Positions 16,120-25,700 are shown, counted from the stretch's first letter. The stretch is 64,000 bases of DNA from Phenylobacterium sp. (GCA_020401865.1 JADCAS010000017.1:1-64000), one strand, 5' to 3'. Notes: generated from the letters alone by a model not told the origin. Made by a program: numbers and translations.

Positions 16120-18747
16120 ATGACCCGCACCCTCCGCACCCTCCTGCTCGCCGGCGCCGCCCTGACGACGGCGCACTCGGCCCTCGCCCAAACCGCTCCG
16201 CCAAGCGAGGGAACTGAAGTCGAAGAAATCATCGTCAGCGGCAGGTTCATCCCGGATGTGATCCGCGACACCGCCGAGGTGGCGAACTTTCTCAGCGTCG
16301 AGGACGTCCAGCGGGCCGGTGACGACAACGCGGCGCAGGCCCTGACCCGGATCACCGGCATTTCGCTGGTCTCGGGAAAGTTCGTCTACGTCCGGGGCCT
16401 CGGGGAGCGCTATTCGCAGGCCCTTCTCAACGGCTCGCCCTTGCCCAGCCCGGAGCCGCTGCAGCGGGTCATTCCCCTGGACTTGTTCCCGGCCTCGATC
16501 CTCGCCGGGACGGTTATCCAGAAGACCTTCTCGGCCAACTATCCCGGCGAGTTCGGAGGCGGGGTGATCGACCTTCAGACGGTCGGAACGCCCGACGAGG
16601 CCTTCCTCAAGGTGGGCGTCGGTCTGGGAGGCGACACCGAGACCACCGGCAAGAGCGGCCTGACCTATTACGGCTCGGAGACGGACTGGCTGGGCTTCGA
16701 TGACGGGACCCGGAAGCTTCCGGTGGGTGTCCGCCAGTTCGCCGCCAGCCGCCCGGTCGTGGTGGGCAGCGCCACAGGCGGTCTGACGACGGACCAGTAC
16801 AAGGCCGTCGCCCGGAGTTTCACCAATGCGCCGCTCAACGTCCTCCAGCGGGACAAGACGCCGCTGAACGGCAATTTCGACATCTCCGGCGGACAGTCCT
16901 TTGATACCGACTACGGCCGCCTGGGCGCCATCGGCGTCCTGAGCTACCGGAACGGCTGGCAGACCCGGAAGGGCGTCCGCCAGACCACGGTTCCGGACTC
17001 CGGCGGACTGGCCCTCGCCACGGATGCGACCTTCGAGGCCAACCAGAACGACATCGCCTGGAGCGGGCTTGGCGGCCTGGCCTGGGAAAGCGGCGACAAT
17101 GAGGTCCGCTACACCGGCCTCTGGATCCGCTCGACGTCGAAGCGGGCGCGGATCACCTCCAACTCGGCACAGTCCCAGGGCAACGCCAACGTCAACGCCT
17201 ACAACAGTGAGTGGTACGAGCGGGTGCTCCAGCTGAGCCAGCTCTCGGGAAAACACCTGATCGGCGACTGGGAGCTGGCCTGGCGCGGGACCTACGGGCG
17301 CACCGCCCGCCAGGCGCCCTATGAGCGGCTGTACCGCTACGGCCTGTCCGCGACGGGCGCTCGCACCGCCCTTCTGTCCGGCGCCAACCAGCTGGTCTCC
17401 TTCTCGGACCTGGACGAGAATATCGGCTCGGCGAACGTCGATCTGGCCTATGATCTGCCCGTAGACTTCGTGCGGCAGGCCCAGCTGAAAGTCGGAGCCG
17501 CCTGGCAGCGTAACAGCCGGACTTCCGTCCGCCGGGACTTCACCTACGACCAGGGTCGAAACTGGGACCCGGTGCGCTATGCCGGTCAGCGGATCGACTA
17601 TCTGGTGTCCGACCGGAACATCAACGACGATATCATCTTGCTGCGGGAACTGACTGGCTCTTCCCTGACCGGGGATGCGGCCATGTACGACGCCGGGCTG
17701 GAGGTCGCCGCCGCCTACGTCCAGGTGGACAGCGAGATCCGTCCCCTGCTCCGGGGCAGTATTGGACTGCGCTACGAGACCGCGGACCAAACCGTGAAGA
17801 CCCTGGACATCTTCAGCCCCTCGGCGGCGCCGATCTTCAGCCGGACCGTCTCGAAGGACTACGTTCTGCCGGCGGCGACTCTGACCTGGAACTTCGCCGA
17901 GGACCAGCAGCTGCGCTTCGGCCTGTCGAAGACCATCGGCCGGCCGCAGTTCCGGGAACTGGCGCCCCAGCGCTACCGGGATACCGAGACCGACAGAATC
18001 CTCTCAGGGAATCCCTACCTCGAGGACACGACCTTCGTGAACGTCGACGCCCGCTACGAGCACTACTTCAGCAAGGGTCAGTACTTCACCTTCGGCGCCT
18101 TCTACAAGAACATGGAGAAGCCCATCGAAGCCCTCGCAGTCCTTGGCTCCGACGGCGCCTTCCGCCAGACCTTCTACAATGCGCCCGCGGCCGACATTTA
18201 CGGCGGCGAGGTCGAGTTCAAGAAGCTGTTTGAGCTGGAGACGGGGACGACCTGGGTCGACAACAGGCGCTGGCTGGTGTCCCTCAACTACACCTACACG
18301 ACCTCACAGCTGAAGGTGTCGGATGGCGACACCATCATTCTCGATATCACCGGCGTTCCCACGACCCCTCCCGCCCGTGACTACCTGACCGGGGGCGAGA
18401 AGCTTCAGGGACAGTCCGATCACCTGGCCAACCTGCAGCTGGGCTTCGAGAACGACGAAGCCGGATCGCAGGCCACCTTCCTGGTGACCTACACCAGCGA
18501 GCGCGTTTCGGCCCGTTCCAGCAGCGTCGACCTGCCGGACCTGGTCCAGAAGCCCGGCATGAGGGTCGACTTCGTCTACCGGCGCAATTTCGAAATCCAG
18601 GGTCGGGAGTTCACCGGTTCCTTCGAGGCGCGGAACCTGACGGGCACGGACGCCGAAGAGTACCAGGCGGCGGGTGGAAAGCGGTTCGATACGAACAGCT
18701 TCGATATCGGCCAGTCCTTCTCCCTGGGCCTGTCCGCCCGCTTCTGA
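16120..18747 (+). CDS. TonB-dependent receptor
   Basis: An 875-residue outer-membrane receptor. It has a signal peptide ending ALAQ, a plug domain from about residue 30 with the TonB-box-like EEIIVSG, conserved plug motifs VYVRGLGERYSQALLNG and GEFGGGVIDLQT, and a 22-strand barrel ending FSLGLSARF with terminal Phe. It imports a scarce ligand by TonB/ExbB/ExbD energy; no ligand is deducible. The partner lipoprotein gene is upstream. This receptor class (GLGERY plug) often has high specificity for metals, nucleotides or oligosaccharides, but no assignment is made. A terminator hairpin follows. Confidence 0.85.
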   Translation: MTRTLRTLLLAGAALTTAHSALAQTAPPSEGTEVEEIIVSGRFIPDVIRDTAEVANFLSVEDVQRAGDDNAAQALTRITGISLVSGKFVYVRGLGERYSQALLNGSPLPSPEPLQRVIPLDLFPASILAGTVIQKTFSANYPGEFGGGVIDLQTVGTPDEAFLKVGVGLGGDTETTGKSGLTYYGSETDWLGFDDGTRKLPVGVRQFAASRPVVVGSATGGLTTDQYKAVARSFTNAPLNVLQRDKTPLNGNFDISGGQSFDTDYGRLGAIGVLSYRNGWQTRKGVRQTTVPDSGGLALATDATFEANQNDIAWSGLGGLAWESGDNEVRYTGLWIRSTSKRARITSNSAQSQGNANVNAYNSEWYERVLQLSQLSGKHLIGDWELAWRGTYGRTARQAPYERLYRYGLSATGARTALLSGANQLVSFSDLDENIGSANVDLAYDLPVDFVRQAQLKVGAAWQRNSRTSVRRDFTYDQGRNWDPVRYAGQRIDYLVSDRNINDDIILLRELTGSSLTGDAAMYDAGLEVAAAYVQVDSEIRPLLRGSIGLRYETADQTVKTLDIFSPSAAPIFSRTVSKDYVLPAATLTWNFAEDQQLRFGLSKTIGRPQFRELAPQRYRDTETDRILSGNPYLEDTTFVNVDARYEHYFSKGQYFTFGAFYKNMEKPIEALAVLGSDGAFRQTFYNAPAADIYGGEVEFKKLFELETGTTWVDNRRWLVSLNYTYTTSQLKVSDGDTIILDITGVPTTPPARDYLTGGEKLQGQSDHLANLQLGFENDEAGSQATFLVTYTSERVSARSSSVDLPDLVQKPGMRVDFVYRRNFEIQGREFTGSFEARNLTGTDAEEYQAAGGKRFDTNSFDIGQSFSLGLSARF

Positions 18748-18760
18748 CGAAAGTCCTGGG

Positions 18761-18784
18761 GCCGGGCGGGACCTTCCGCCCGGC
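18761..18784. terminator. Bidirectional terminator between convergent genes
   Basis: GCCGGGCGG/CCGCCCGGC, a perfect 9-bp stem with a 6-base loop, lies in the 41-base space between the receptor stop and the virB11 stop on the other strand. It can serve both transcripts. Confidence 0.6.
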
Positions 18785-18788
18785 GTCC

Positions 18789-19769
18789 TCAGGCGCGCCG
18801 GCCCAGGAACTGGATGTCCGAAATCCGGCGGACGCCTGCGGTGCGCTCGATCTGAACCACGACGTCGATCACCCGCGAGACATAGGCCTGGACCTTGTCC
18901 CAGCCCAGCTCAAGGCCCGAAGTGAGGGCCAGGAGGCCGATCTGGTCGAGGGCGCCAGCGGGGCTGTCGGCGTGGATTGTGGTGATCGAGCCTGGATGAC
19001 CGCTGTTCACCGCCCGCAGAAAGGCGAAGGCCTCCGATCCTCTCAACTCCCCGAGGAGGATCCGGTCCGGCCGAAGGCGCAAGGCTGCGGTCAGGAGGGC
19101 GTCCGCATCGACCCGCGCCTCGCCCATGTCGCCCCTGACGGCGATGAGGCCGACGCTGTTGGGATGGTCCAGGCGGATCTCCGGGGCGTCCTCGATGACG
19201 ACCAGACGCTCAGCCTCGTCGATCTCCTTCACGAGCGCATTAAGAAGCGTGGTCTTACCGCTGCCGGTGCCACCCGAGATCACGATGGTTTTCCGCCGGC
19301 GCACAGCCTCGCGCAGGAAGCCCAGCCGGTCACCGGCCTCAAGCAAGGCCGCCAGGATTCCGTCGCTGGACGCCTCGGCATCCTCGCCGGCGGGGCGCAC
19401 GAAAAGTCCGCTTGCCGAGAGGTCCTCGAGGCTGAGGTCGGAGATCAAATGCTTGCGCACGGCCAGAACCGTACCCCCCCGGGTCGCCGGCGGCGCCACC
19501 ACCTGTACGCGGGCGCCATCGGGCAGGGTTGCCGACAGGAGCGGCTGCTCCCGGTTCACGCCCTGGCTGCTGTAGGCCGCAATCTGGCGGACCAGGCGCT
19601 GGAGGGTGGTCTCATCCAGCCCAGGCGCGGCCTCGCGGTGCATACCTTCCGTCGCAGTCTCGACCCACACTTCGCCCGGGGCGTTGACCAGAAGGTCTGT
19701 CACTTCGGGCCGGCCCAGCCAGGGCGAGAGGGGAGCCAGGAAGGCGCCGAGATAGACATTGGCGTTCAT
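18789..19769 (-). CDS. virB11: VirB11-type secretion ATPase
   Basis: A 326-residue hexameric AAA-type ATPase of the VirB11/TadA superfamily. Walker A is GGTGSGKT (about 166-173), followed by the Asp box (VVIEDAPEIRL), Walker B-like ILLGELRG and the His box TTIHADS. An N-terminal domain with DLLVNAPGEVWVE precedes the ATPase. In T4SS it works at the cytoplasmic face, switching between pilus assembly and substrate transfer with VirB4. Last gene of the leftward virB operon; its start abuts the virB10 stop. Confidence 0.9.
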   Translation of the reverse strand: MNANVYLGAFLAPLSPWLGRPEVTDLLVNAPGEVWVETATEGMHREAAPGLDETTLQRLVRQIAAYSSQGVNREQPLLSATLPDGARVQVVAPPATRGGTVLAVRKHLISDLSLEDLSASGLFVRPAGEDAEASSDGILAALLEAGDRLGFLREAVRRRKTIVISGGTGSGKTTLLNALVKEIDEAERLVVIEDAPEIRLDHPNSVGLIAVRGDMGEARVDADALLTAALRLRPDRILLGELRGSEAFAFLRAVNSGHPGSITTIHADSPAGALDQIGLLALTSGLELGWDKVQAYVSRVIDVVVQIERTAGVRRISDIQFLGRRA

Positions 19770-20827
19770 CAGCGCACGACGCCCGCGAAGTCGAGGTCCC
19801 GGGCCACATAGACCTGGATCGCCGCTCCCTGATTGACCTGCAGAGTCGCAGGGATGTCCGCCGGACGGACGGTCGAGACGGCCGCCTGCCCCGCCCCCCC
19901 CAGGATCAGGGTGGTGTTACTGTTGTTGGAGCCGCTGTTGGCGGCGGCGGTGACCCCGGCGTTGAGGACCGTGAGGAGGATTGAGGCGCCGAAGCGCTCG
20001 AAGAAGTGATTGTCCACCTTGCCTTGGACCCCGCCCCGGCCAAGGCGATCCACGGCGGGAGAGGCGATGTCGATGCTGACTCCTGAGGGGCTGATGATCC
20101 GGCTCCAGACGACGAAGGCGCGGGTCTGCCCGACGGAGGCTGCAGACTTGTACTGTCCGACCAGCCGAGAGCCTCGGGGAATCAGGACGCGACTGCCGTC
20201 GAAACTGCGGACATCCCGGCTGACGACCCCGCGCACGGCGCCAGGCAGATCGGAGTTGATCGCCGACTCCAGGACGGCGGCGATAAGGGTGCCCTGTGGA
20301 ACGACCCGGCTAAGGTCCTGCATCTGCACCGCCCGGGCCCCGTCGCTGGTTGCGCCCATGGTCCGCGCGGCGAAGCGCTCCTCAGGCGAGCCAGGCGCTT
20401 CCGACGGCGCCGGGGCCGCGACGGTTGGATTGCCCGGCGCCACCGCCGGCGCTGCGCCCTCGGTGGGCGCAAGGTCGACGACCAGGGCCGGCGCCCTCAG
20501 GTAGGTTTCCTCCGGGGCGCCGACCGGTACGGGTGCGCCCGGCGGAACCGCCGGCGGCGAAAGCGGCATGGGGGTCGGCGCCGGCTTCGCCGGCGGCGCG
20601 GTGGAGGTCGCGGGCGGCGGAGCCGGGGTGACCTGAGCCCGCGCGCCCCGCGAGGCGTTGAGCCCGTTGAACACCAGCAGGCCCGCGAGGACGGCGCCGC
20701 CGATGCCGCCCCAGAAGACGACCGGTGAGTCCGGGGCCCGCACCTTGGGCAAGGCGTCCTCGGCGCTTGCAAGGACCTGGCTGGCCGGCTCGGCCGAGGC
20801 CTTCCGCGTTTTCTCAACCATCTTCAT
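19769..20827 (-). CDS. virB10: VirB10-type channel scaffold protein
   Basis: A 352-residue protein: short cytoplasmic tail, one membrane helix (about residues 33-55, FWGGIGGAVLAGLLVF), a long Pro/Ala-rich periplasmic linker, and the C-terminal TrbI/VirB10 beta-barrel domain (RVLIPRGSRLVGQYKS, FVVWSRIISPSGVSIDIASPA) carrying the antenna region that reaches the outer membrane. It links inner- and outer-membrane complexes and senses ATP use. Its start overlaps the virB9 stop by four bases. Confidence 0.9.
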   Translation of the reverse strand: MKMVEKTRKASAEPASQVLASAEDALPKVRAPDSPVVFWGGIGGAVLAGLLVFNGLNASRGARAQVTPAPPPATSTAPPAKPAPTPMPLSPPAVPPGAPVPVGAPEETYLRAPALVVDLAPTEGAAPAVAPGNPTVAAPAPSEAPGSPEERFAARTMGATSDGARAVQMQDLSRVVPQGTLIAAVLESAINSDLPGAVRGVVSRDVRSFDGSRVLIPRGSRLVGQYKSAASVGQTRAFVVWSRIISPSGVSIDIASPAVDRLGRGGVQGKVDNHFFERFGASILLTVLNAGVTAAANSGSNNSNTTLILGGAGQAAVSTVRPADIPATLQVNQGAAIQVYVARDLDFAGVVR

Positions 20828-21579
20828 CTCCGCCAGAAGGACCGGCGCTTTTCCGGGACCTGGCTGGTCTCGGTCCGGCGGTAGCCGTCATTGAACACGC
20901 GGGTGACCTCCCCGCCCCGCCTCAGGACAAAGCCCTGGGCGACGCGGTCCGCCACGAAGAGTCCGTCCCGGAGCCGGAGATTGATCACCGCCTCGGCGCC
21001 ATCCGGCTCTACGGCGAAGATGGCGGGCAGGTCTTCATCCCCGGAGAAGGCGAAATAGGTATCTCGACCATCGTCGAAGATGCGAACCGGCAGCAGGGCC
21101 CGGGACCCCTGGAAGGAATACGCCGCATTGCGCACTTCCGGCGGCGGGTCGGGCGGCGGCGGCGTCGGCACGAGGACGACCGGCGGCGCATAGACGAACC
21201 GGACGGTGAAGGGCATTCCGCGGGTCGGCTGGGCCAGGGAGGTCAGCCGGAAGTTATACCGGCGCAGGTTGGTGACCACCGTCATGTTGGTGGAGGGCCG
21301 GCGGGCCATGGGCTTCAGGAAGAGGAGGTTCGCCCGGCGGTTGGGGGTGACCTGCCATGCCAGGCTGTCGCCGATCGCGACGTTCTCGATACGCTCGGCA
21401 GGATCGAACTCGACCGTCAGCTGGTGACGAAGCGCGCCCTTGAGCTCGACCACCGCGACAGGATCGTAGTCGACGAAGTGGATGCGGGGATCGCCCCCGC
21501 CAGGGCGGGGGGTGACCGCAAAGGCGGTCGCCGACGACAGGGCGAGGCAAACCGCAATGAGGATGGAGCGAAACATCAT
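20824..21579 (-). CDS. virB9: VirB9-type outer core protein
   Basis: A 251-residue periplasmic protein with a signal peptide ending ATAFA, a VirB9/CagX N-terminal domain (HFVDYDPVAVVELKGALRHQLTVEF, IENVAIGDS) and the C-terminal outer-membrane domain (PEVRNAAYSFQG, ALLPVRIFDDGRDTYFAF). It forms the outer-membrane ring with VirB10; canonical systems need the lipoprotein VirB7 to stabilise it, but no virB7 is found here. Starts and stops overlap both neighbours by four bases. Confidence 0.88.
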   Translation of the reverse strand: MMFRSILIAVCLALSSATAFAVTPRPGGGDPRIHFVDYDPVAVVELKGALRHQLTVEFDPAERIENVAIGDSLAWQVTPNRRANLLFLKPMARRPSTNMTVVTNLRRYNFRLTSLAQPTRGMPFTVRFVYAPPVVLVPTPPPPDPPPEVRNAAYSFQGSRALLPVRIFDDGRDTYFAFSGDEDLPAIFAVEPDGAEAVINLRLRDGLFVADRVAQGFVLRRGGEVTRVFNDGYRRTETSQVPEKRRSFWRR

Positions 21580-22727
21580 GCGCCTCCACGCCGTCGCGTC
21601 GCGACAGGCCTTCTGTAGCCACCGCCAATGGTGTCCGCTGGCCGAGGACCGGCGATCTGGACCGGTGCCTGTCGCGCGGCGGCGCCCGCCAGGGTGATTT
21701 CCCGGACCCGGCTCTCAAACCTCTGACCGTCCTGAGTCAGCGCCTGAGCGAGACGGTCGGCGCGGGAAGCGACCTGCAGGACGGCGGCCGGTTCGGGCCT
21801 CGTCGTCGCGCCTGCCGTGGATGCCGGAGTTGCAGCGGCCGTCCCCATCTTCAGGCCGAGAGCGGCCACCCAGGCGGCGAGGATCAGGACCCCCTGCCCG
21901 ACTGCGAAGACCAGGATCAGGGCTGCAAGACTGGTCGCCGTGCGTGGGTCCAGTACCTGCGCCTGCCTCTGTTCCGCCAGCGCCGCCAACCAGGGGGCGA
22001 GCACGACCAGGAGCATGATCAGAAGCGCCCAGCCCACGAGCAGGCTGAGGGCGGACCCGGCGAGGGCCCGGACCCAGCCGAAGAAGACCCCCCGGGTCAC
22101 ATTCAGGAGGGCCAGGGCGATGAAGACCGGGCCCACGGCGGTCAGGACGCCGATGGCGAGCTTGGCGCCGCCGACGACCCCGACGCTCATCACCATCAGG
22201 GCGTCGGCGGCCAGGGACAGCGCCTCCGCGGAGGCCGCGTCCGAGCTCGCATAGGCCTTGGCGTTGGGCGGCGCCAGGACACCGAAGGCGGCGGCGGCGC
22301 CCCGGAGCTCGGAATGCGCCCGTTCGAGGCCCGCGACGGGGCGGGCCGCCAGGCTCCTCCCCTCGCCTCCGGAGGTCCAGGGCGCCGAGACGGCGGCGGC
22401 GATCTGCACCGGGGCCCGGTCGGCGACGTCGAAGACCAGGGTCTGGAAGACCGACCAGTTGGTCACAAGGGCCAGGATGGCGCCGATCCTCAGGGCCACG
22501 CCCGGCGCCTCGGATAGTCGCGCACCCTCCGGGGCCACCAGGAGCCGCCAGCCGATCAGGGCGACATAGATGGTCAAGAGGAGGGTCAGAGCCGCCCCGA
22601 ACAGGCCCGAGCCCTGGGTCAGGGCCTCGTAACCGCCCTGGGCGTAGACGCGCGTCTGGCAGTCGATGGTGGCCAGCACGCCATCGATGGGACCGGCGTC
22701 CATGTAGGAGGGGCAGGCCTGGATCAT
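21576..22727 (-). CDS. virB6: VirB6-type inner-membrane channel protein
   Basis: A 383-residue polytopic protein with at least six hydrophobic segments (LTLLLTIYVALIGWRLLV, VALRIGAILALV, KLAIGVLTAVGPVFIALAL, LLVGWALLIMLLVVLAP) and the TrbL/VirB6 signature in AVGPVFIALALLNVTRGVFFGW. A hydrophilic C-terminal tail of about 80 residues is long for the family but shows no VirB8-like fold. ATG at 22727 gives a four-base overlap with the virB4 stop. It forms part of the inner-membrane translocation path. Confidence 0.85.
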   Translation of the reverse strand: MIQACPSYMDAGPIDGVLATIDCQTRVYAQGGYEALTQGSGLFGAALTLLLTIYVALIGWRLLVAPEGARLSEAPGVALRIGAILALVTNWSVFQTLVFDVADRAPVQIAAAVSAPWTSGGEGRSLAARPVAGLERAHSELRGAAAAFGVLAPPNAKAYASSDAASAEALSLAADALMVMSVGVVGGAKLAIGVLTAVGPVFIALALLNVTRGVFFGWVRALAGSALSLLVGWALLIMLLVVLAPWLAALAEQRQAQVLDPRTATSLAALILVFAVGQGVLILAAWVAALGLKMGTAAATPASTAGATTRPEPAAVLQVASRADRLAQALTQDGQRFESRVREITLAGAAARQAPVQIAGPRPADTIGGGYRRPVATRRRGGA

Positions 22728-25108
22728 GGCGCGGCCTTCCCCGCCATAAAGGGCTCCAGCCAGGCCGAGGGCGCATCGCCCACCGCCGCCCGCAACTGGT
22801 CCAGCCGGCGCACCGACCGCTCCGTCCCCGCCAGCACCTGCAGGGGCCCGGAAAGCCCGGAGAGATCCAGCCGCGCCACGACGCTGTGGTCGCCCCGCTT
22901 GACCAGGAAGCACCGGGAGGTGTCGGGCAGGGACTTGACCAGCGAGAACTCATGCTCGGAAAGACCGAAGCCATCGATGTACTCGTCCGGCTTGGCCCGG
23001 GCGTTGGGGAAGAAGATCTGGGTCGCGGCCTGCTCGATGATGGCCGAGGCGATCCGGCTGTCGAGGGCGTCCGAGGCGCTCTGGGTGCAGAAGCCCACGA
23101 GGCCATTGCGTTTGCGGATCGTCTTCTCCCAGTCCTTGATCCGGCGCACGAAAACGGGGTCATCAAGGACCTTCCAGCCCTCGTCGACCACGAAGATGGC
23201 GGGCGATCCGTCCAGCCTCTGCTCCAGCCGGTGGAACAGGTACATCATGGCCGGCGTCCGCACCTCCGGTGCATCAAGGACCCGGGTCATGTCGAAGCCG
23301 AGGACGCGGGTCTCCAGGCTGAGCTGGTCTTCGGCATTGTCGAACAGCCAGGCGTGCTCGCCCGTCTCGCACCAGGGCCCCAGCCGGAAGGCGAGGTCCC
23401 CGGGGGTGGGGCGACGGCCACCGCGGAACAGCTCGCGCAGGAAGCGGAGCCTGCGATGGCTGGTGGGTTGGGCGAAGTTGGCGTCGATGGCGTCGGCGAT
23501 CACCGCCCGGTCATCGGCGCTGAGGGTGGAGCCGTCCGAAGACAGGAGCTGGGCCAGCCATTCCGCCAGGAAGGCGCGGTTGCCGGGTTCGTCGGGCAGG
23601 AGGAGCGGGTTGAACCCGGTGGGCTCGCCGGGGCGCAGGACGTCATAGCGACCACCGATCGCCCGGATAAAGGGCTCGGCGCCGCGGTCCTTGTCGAAAT
23701 AGGCGACGCGCGGCCGAACCCGCTCGGCCTGGGCCAGCAGGAAGGTCAGCAGGACGGTCTTGCCCGACCCCGAGGGCCCGATGCAGGTGAAATTGCCGAG
23801 GTCGCCCTGATGGAAGTTGAAGTGGTAGGGCCCCGAGGCGGTGGTCTCCAGCACGGAGATGGCGGGACCCCAGTGGTTGCCCGTCGCCTCGCCGGTCGGG
23901 TGGTTGTGGAAGCTGGCCAGGCTGGCGAAGTTGCCGGCCGAGATCAGCCCCTTCCGCGCGATGAACCGAAAGCCGCCCGGGAACTGGGCCCAGAAGCTCG
24001 GCTCGAGGTTGGCGTCCTCCCGGACCGCCAGGGCGCCGGCTTCGGCCATGGCGGACTGGATGTCTGCGACCGCGTAGTCGAGCGCGGGAAGGGTCTCGGC
24101 GCGGACCAGGATCGACAGGTGGTGCTCGCCATAGGCGGTGCGGCCGGCGCCGACGTCATCCCGGGCCTGGGCGAGTTCGCCCCTGAGGCTGAAGGCGTCA
24201 TCGTCGGCCGCCTTGAGGCGGCGCAGGGCCACGCCCATCCGGTCCAGCGAGGCCTGCCGGTCCTGGAAGGCGAAGCTCTCGGTCAGCACCATCTCGTGAG
24301 GCAGGCGCAGGACGCCGTCGAGCACGCCCGGCGCGGTCCGTGCGGGATAGTCTTTCAACCCTACAATGGCGGCGTAGCTGCGCGCGCCGCCATGCCCGGT
24401 CCCAAGCTCCATGGCGTCCAGGCCGAAGGTCAGGCGGCGCTGGCCGACCGCGGCGGCGATGTCCCCGGACGGGGTGAGCACGGGCCGGCCCTCGCCGTTC
24501 AGCAGGAGGGCGAGGAACTCGGAGGGCTCGGAGTACTGGGCGCCGCCGGGTCCACTGTAGAGGCTGAGGGTGCGGACCCCGTAGGGCGACAGGGCGGCCG
24601 CGAAGGACTCCCGGATGGCGTGCAGTTCGCGCAGGTCGCGGGTGGTCTCAGACTGTCGCTGGCGAGGTCCCCGCAGCACCTTCTCAACCAGACCGGCCCG
24701 CCCCTGGGTGGGCCTGAGGACGAGGGTCAGGAAGATGTCGTTCACGAAGAGCTGCCGGGCCTCCAGCTGCTCTCGCCACTTCTGGTCGAGGTCGGCGCAG
24801 AAGGGCTCCTCCGGCGGCGGCGGGAACTCAGGGGTGACCCGCCGGCGAACCACGTGGTGCCAGAGGGCGAGCCGCGAGGTGGCGGCGCTGCGCAGCACCG
24901 TCTCGCGGACGGACTTTCGGTAGTTGAGGTCCTCGTCCGACGCCGTCTCGAAGGGAAAGCCCGAGATGTGCAGGGTCTGGACCAGCAGCCCGTCCCGGGT
25001 CGACACCGTCTGGGCGTCCAGGTGCCGGGCATAGGGCAGGCGGTCGGTGATGGCGGCCTCCCGGGGCGCCAGGAGGCGGGCGGCCTGGGTCGTGATGAAC
25101 CTGTTCAC
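22724..25108 (-). CDS. virB4: VirB4-type secretion ATPase
   Basis: A 794-residue ATPase of the CagE/TrbE/VirB4 family. An N-terminal domain with the conserved FPFETASDEDLNYR region is followed by a C-terminal RecA-like motor: Walker A GPSGSGKTVLL (about 444-454), Walker B AIFVVDEGWKVL and an arginine/glutamine motif VGFCTQSASDAL. It energises pilus biogenesis and substrate transfer at the inner membrane. It lies between virB3 and virB6 with four-base overlaps on both sides, as in canonical operons. Confidence 0.92.
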   Translation of the reverse strand: MNRFITTQAARLLAPREAAITDRLPYARHLDAQTVSTRDGLLVQTLHISGFPFETASDEDLNYRKSVRETVLRSAATSRLALWHHVVRRRVTPEFPPPPEEPFCADLDQKWREQLEARQLFVNDIFLTLVLRPTQGRAGLVEKVLRGPRQRQSETTRDLRELHAIRESFAAALSPYGVRTLSLYSGPGGAQYSEPSEFLALLLNGEGRPVLTPSGDIAAAVGQRRLTFGLDAMELGTGHGGARSYAAIVGLKDYPARTAPGVLDGVLRLPHEMVLTESFAFQDRQASLDRMGVALRRLKAADDDAFSLRGELAQARDDVGAGRTAYGEHHLSILVRAETLPALDYAVADIQSAMAEAGALAVREDANLEPSFWAQFPGGFRFIARKGLISAGNFASLASFHNHPTGEATGNHWGPAISVLETTASGPYHFNFHQGDLGNFTCIGPSGSGKTVLLTFLLAQAERVRPRVAYFDKDRGAEPFIRAIGGRYDVLRPGEPTGFNPLLLPDEPGNRAFLAEWLAQLLSSDGSTLSADDRAVIADAIDANFAQPTSHRRLRFLRELFRGGRRPTPGDLAFRLGPWCETGEHAWLFDNAEDQLSLETRVLGFDMTRVLDAPEVRTPAMMYLFHRLEQRLDGSPAIFVVDEGWKVLDDPVFVRRIKDWEKTIRKRNGLVGFCTQSASDALDSRIASAIIEQAATQIFFPNARAKPDEYIDGFGLSEHEFSLVKSLPDTSRCFLVKRGDHSVVARLDLSGLSGPLQVLAGTERSVRRLDQLRAAVGDAPSAWLEPFMAGKAAP

Positions 25109-25389
25109 GGCGTGTACGAGTTCCCGCCCCAGAAACTGAAGTTCCGCACGCGCGGGCAGGACCGGACCCGGGTGATCCAGATGTCGAAGAAGCGCGGCTC
25201 GCGCACCGAACCGGCATAGCCGATGGCGTGGATCACCAGCGCGACGCCGAGGACCCAGAACGACTTGGTGATCAGGAAGAGCTCCCCGGTCACGATGAGG
25301 TTGAGGATGGCGTAGGTGTAGGTCACGCCGCCGATCATCTGCGGCCGCGTCAGGGCGGCGAAGACCGGATCCGAGGCCAGTCGGCTCAT
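25105..25389 (-). CDS. virB3: VirB3-type inner-membrane protein
   Basis: A 94-residue protein with the VirB3 N-terminus (DPVFAALTRPQMIGGVTY) and two adjacent membrane segments (about residues 20-60). VirB3 works with VirB4, to which it is fused in some systems, in pilus assembly. Its stop overlaps the virB4 start by four bases and its start follows the virB2 stop after one base. Confidence 0.85.
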   Translation of the reverse strand: MSRLASDPVFAALTRPQMIGGVTYTYAILNLIVTGELFLITKSFWVLGVALVIHAIGYAGSVREPRFFDIWITRVRSCPRVRNFSFWGGNSYTP

Positions 25390-25390
25390 C

Positions 25391-25696
25391 CTACATGGCT
25401 CCGGCGAGGCTGCGGATGCCCGCCACGATGGAGACGGCGCCGAAGATGATGAAGGCGCCGACGATGACGATCACCCCACGCCGCCACTCCATCCGCCCGG
25501 ACAACATGAGGAAGCCGACGATGGCGATGGCGATGACCGCAGCGCTGGTGGCCACCGTGCCCAGAAGGGTTCCCTGCACCCAGCTGAGGGCGGCGATCAG
25601 GGGAGACGAGCCGGCGGGGTCCGCCTGGGCCTGAGCCAGGGCGGGCGAGGCGCTCAAGGCGGCCAGCAGGGCGAAAGGGAGGGTCTTGCGGGTCAT
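25391..25696 (-). CDS. virB2: VirB2-type pilin
   Basis: A 101-residue pilin precursor. The signal peptide ends SPALAQA, leaving a mature part of about 78 residues with two hydrophobic helices (VQGTLLGTVATSAAVIAIAIVGFL and VIVIVGAFIIFGAVSIVAG) joined by the charged loop GRMEWRR, the standard VirB2/TrbC layout. ATG at 25696 is supported by the signal peptide; the frame is open further upstream without it. It should polymerise into the T4SS pilus or channel. Confidence 0.88.
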   Translation of the reverse strand: MTRKTLPFALLAALSASPALAQAQADPAGSSPLIAALSWVQGTLLGTVATSAAVIAIAIVGFLMLSGRMEWRRGVIVIVGAFIIFGAVSIVAGIRSLAGAM

Positions 25697-25700
25697 GGTC

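Noticed and set aside
14428..17790. A very long open frame antisense to the lipoprotein and TonB receptor genes
   Set aside because: It mirrors two well-supported genes with signal peptides and family motifs. In GC-rich DNA the antisense frame often stays open, and it shows no domain of its own.
21576..22727. virB8 hidden as a fusion to the VirB6 C-terminus
   Set aside because: The extra tail is about 80 residues, charged and low in predicted strands; it is too short for the VirB8 periplasmic fold.
22886..25219. A 777-codon open frame on the plus strand opposite virB4
   Set aside because: Gly/Arg/Val-rich low-complexity translation typical of an antisense shadow; virB4 has clear Walker motifs.
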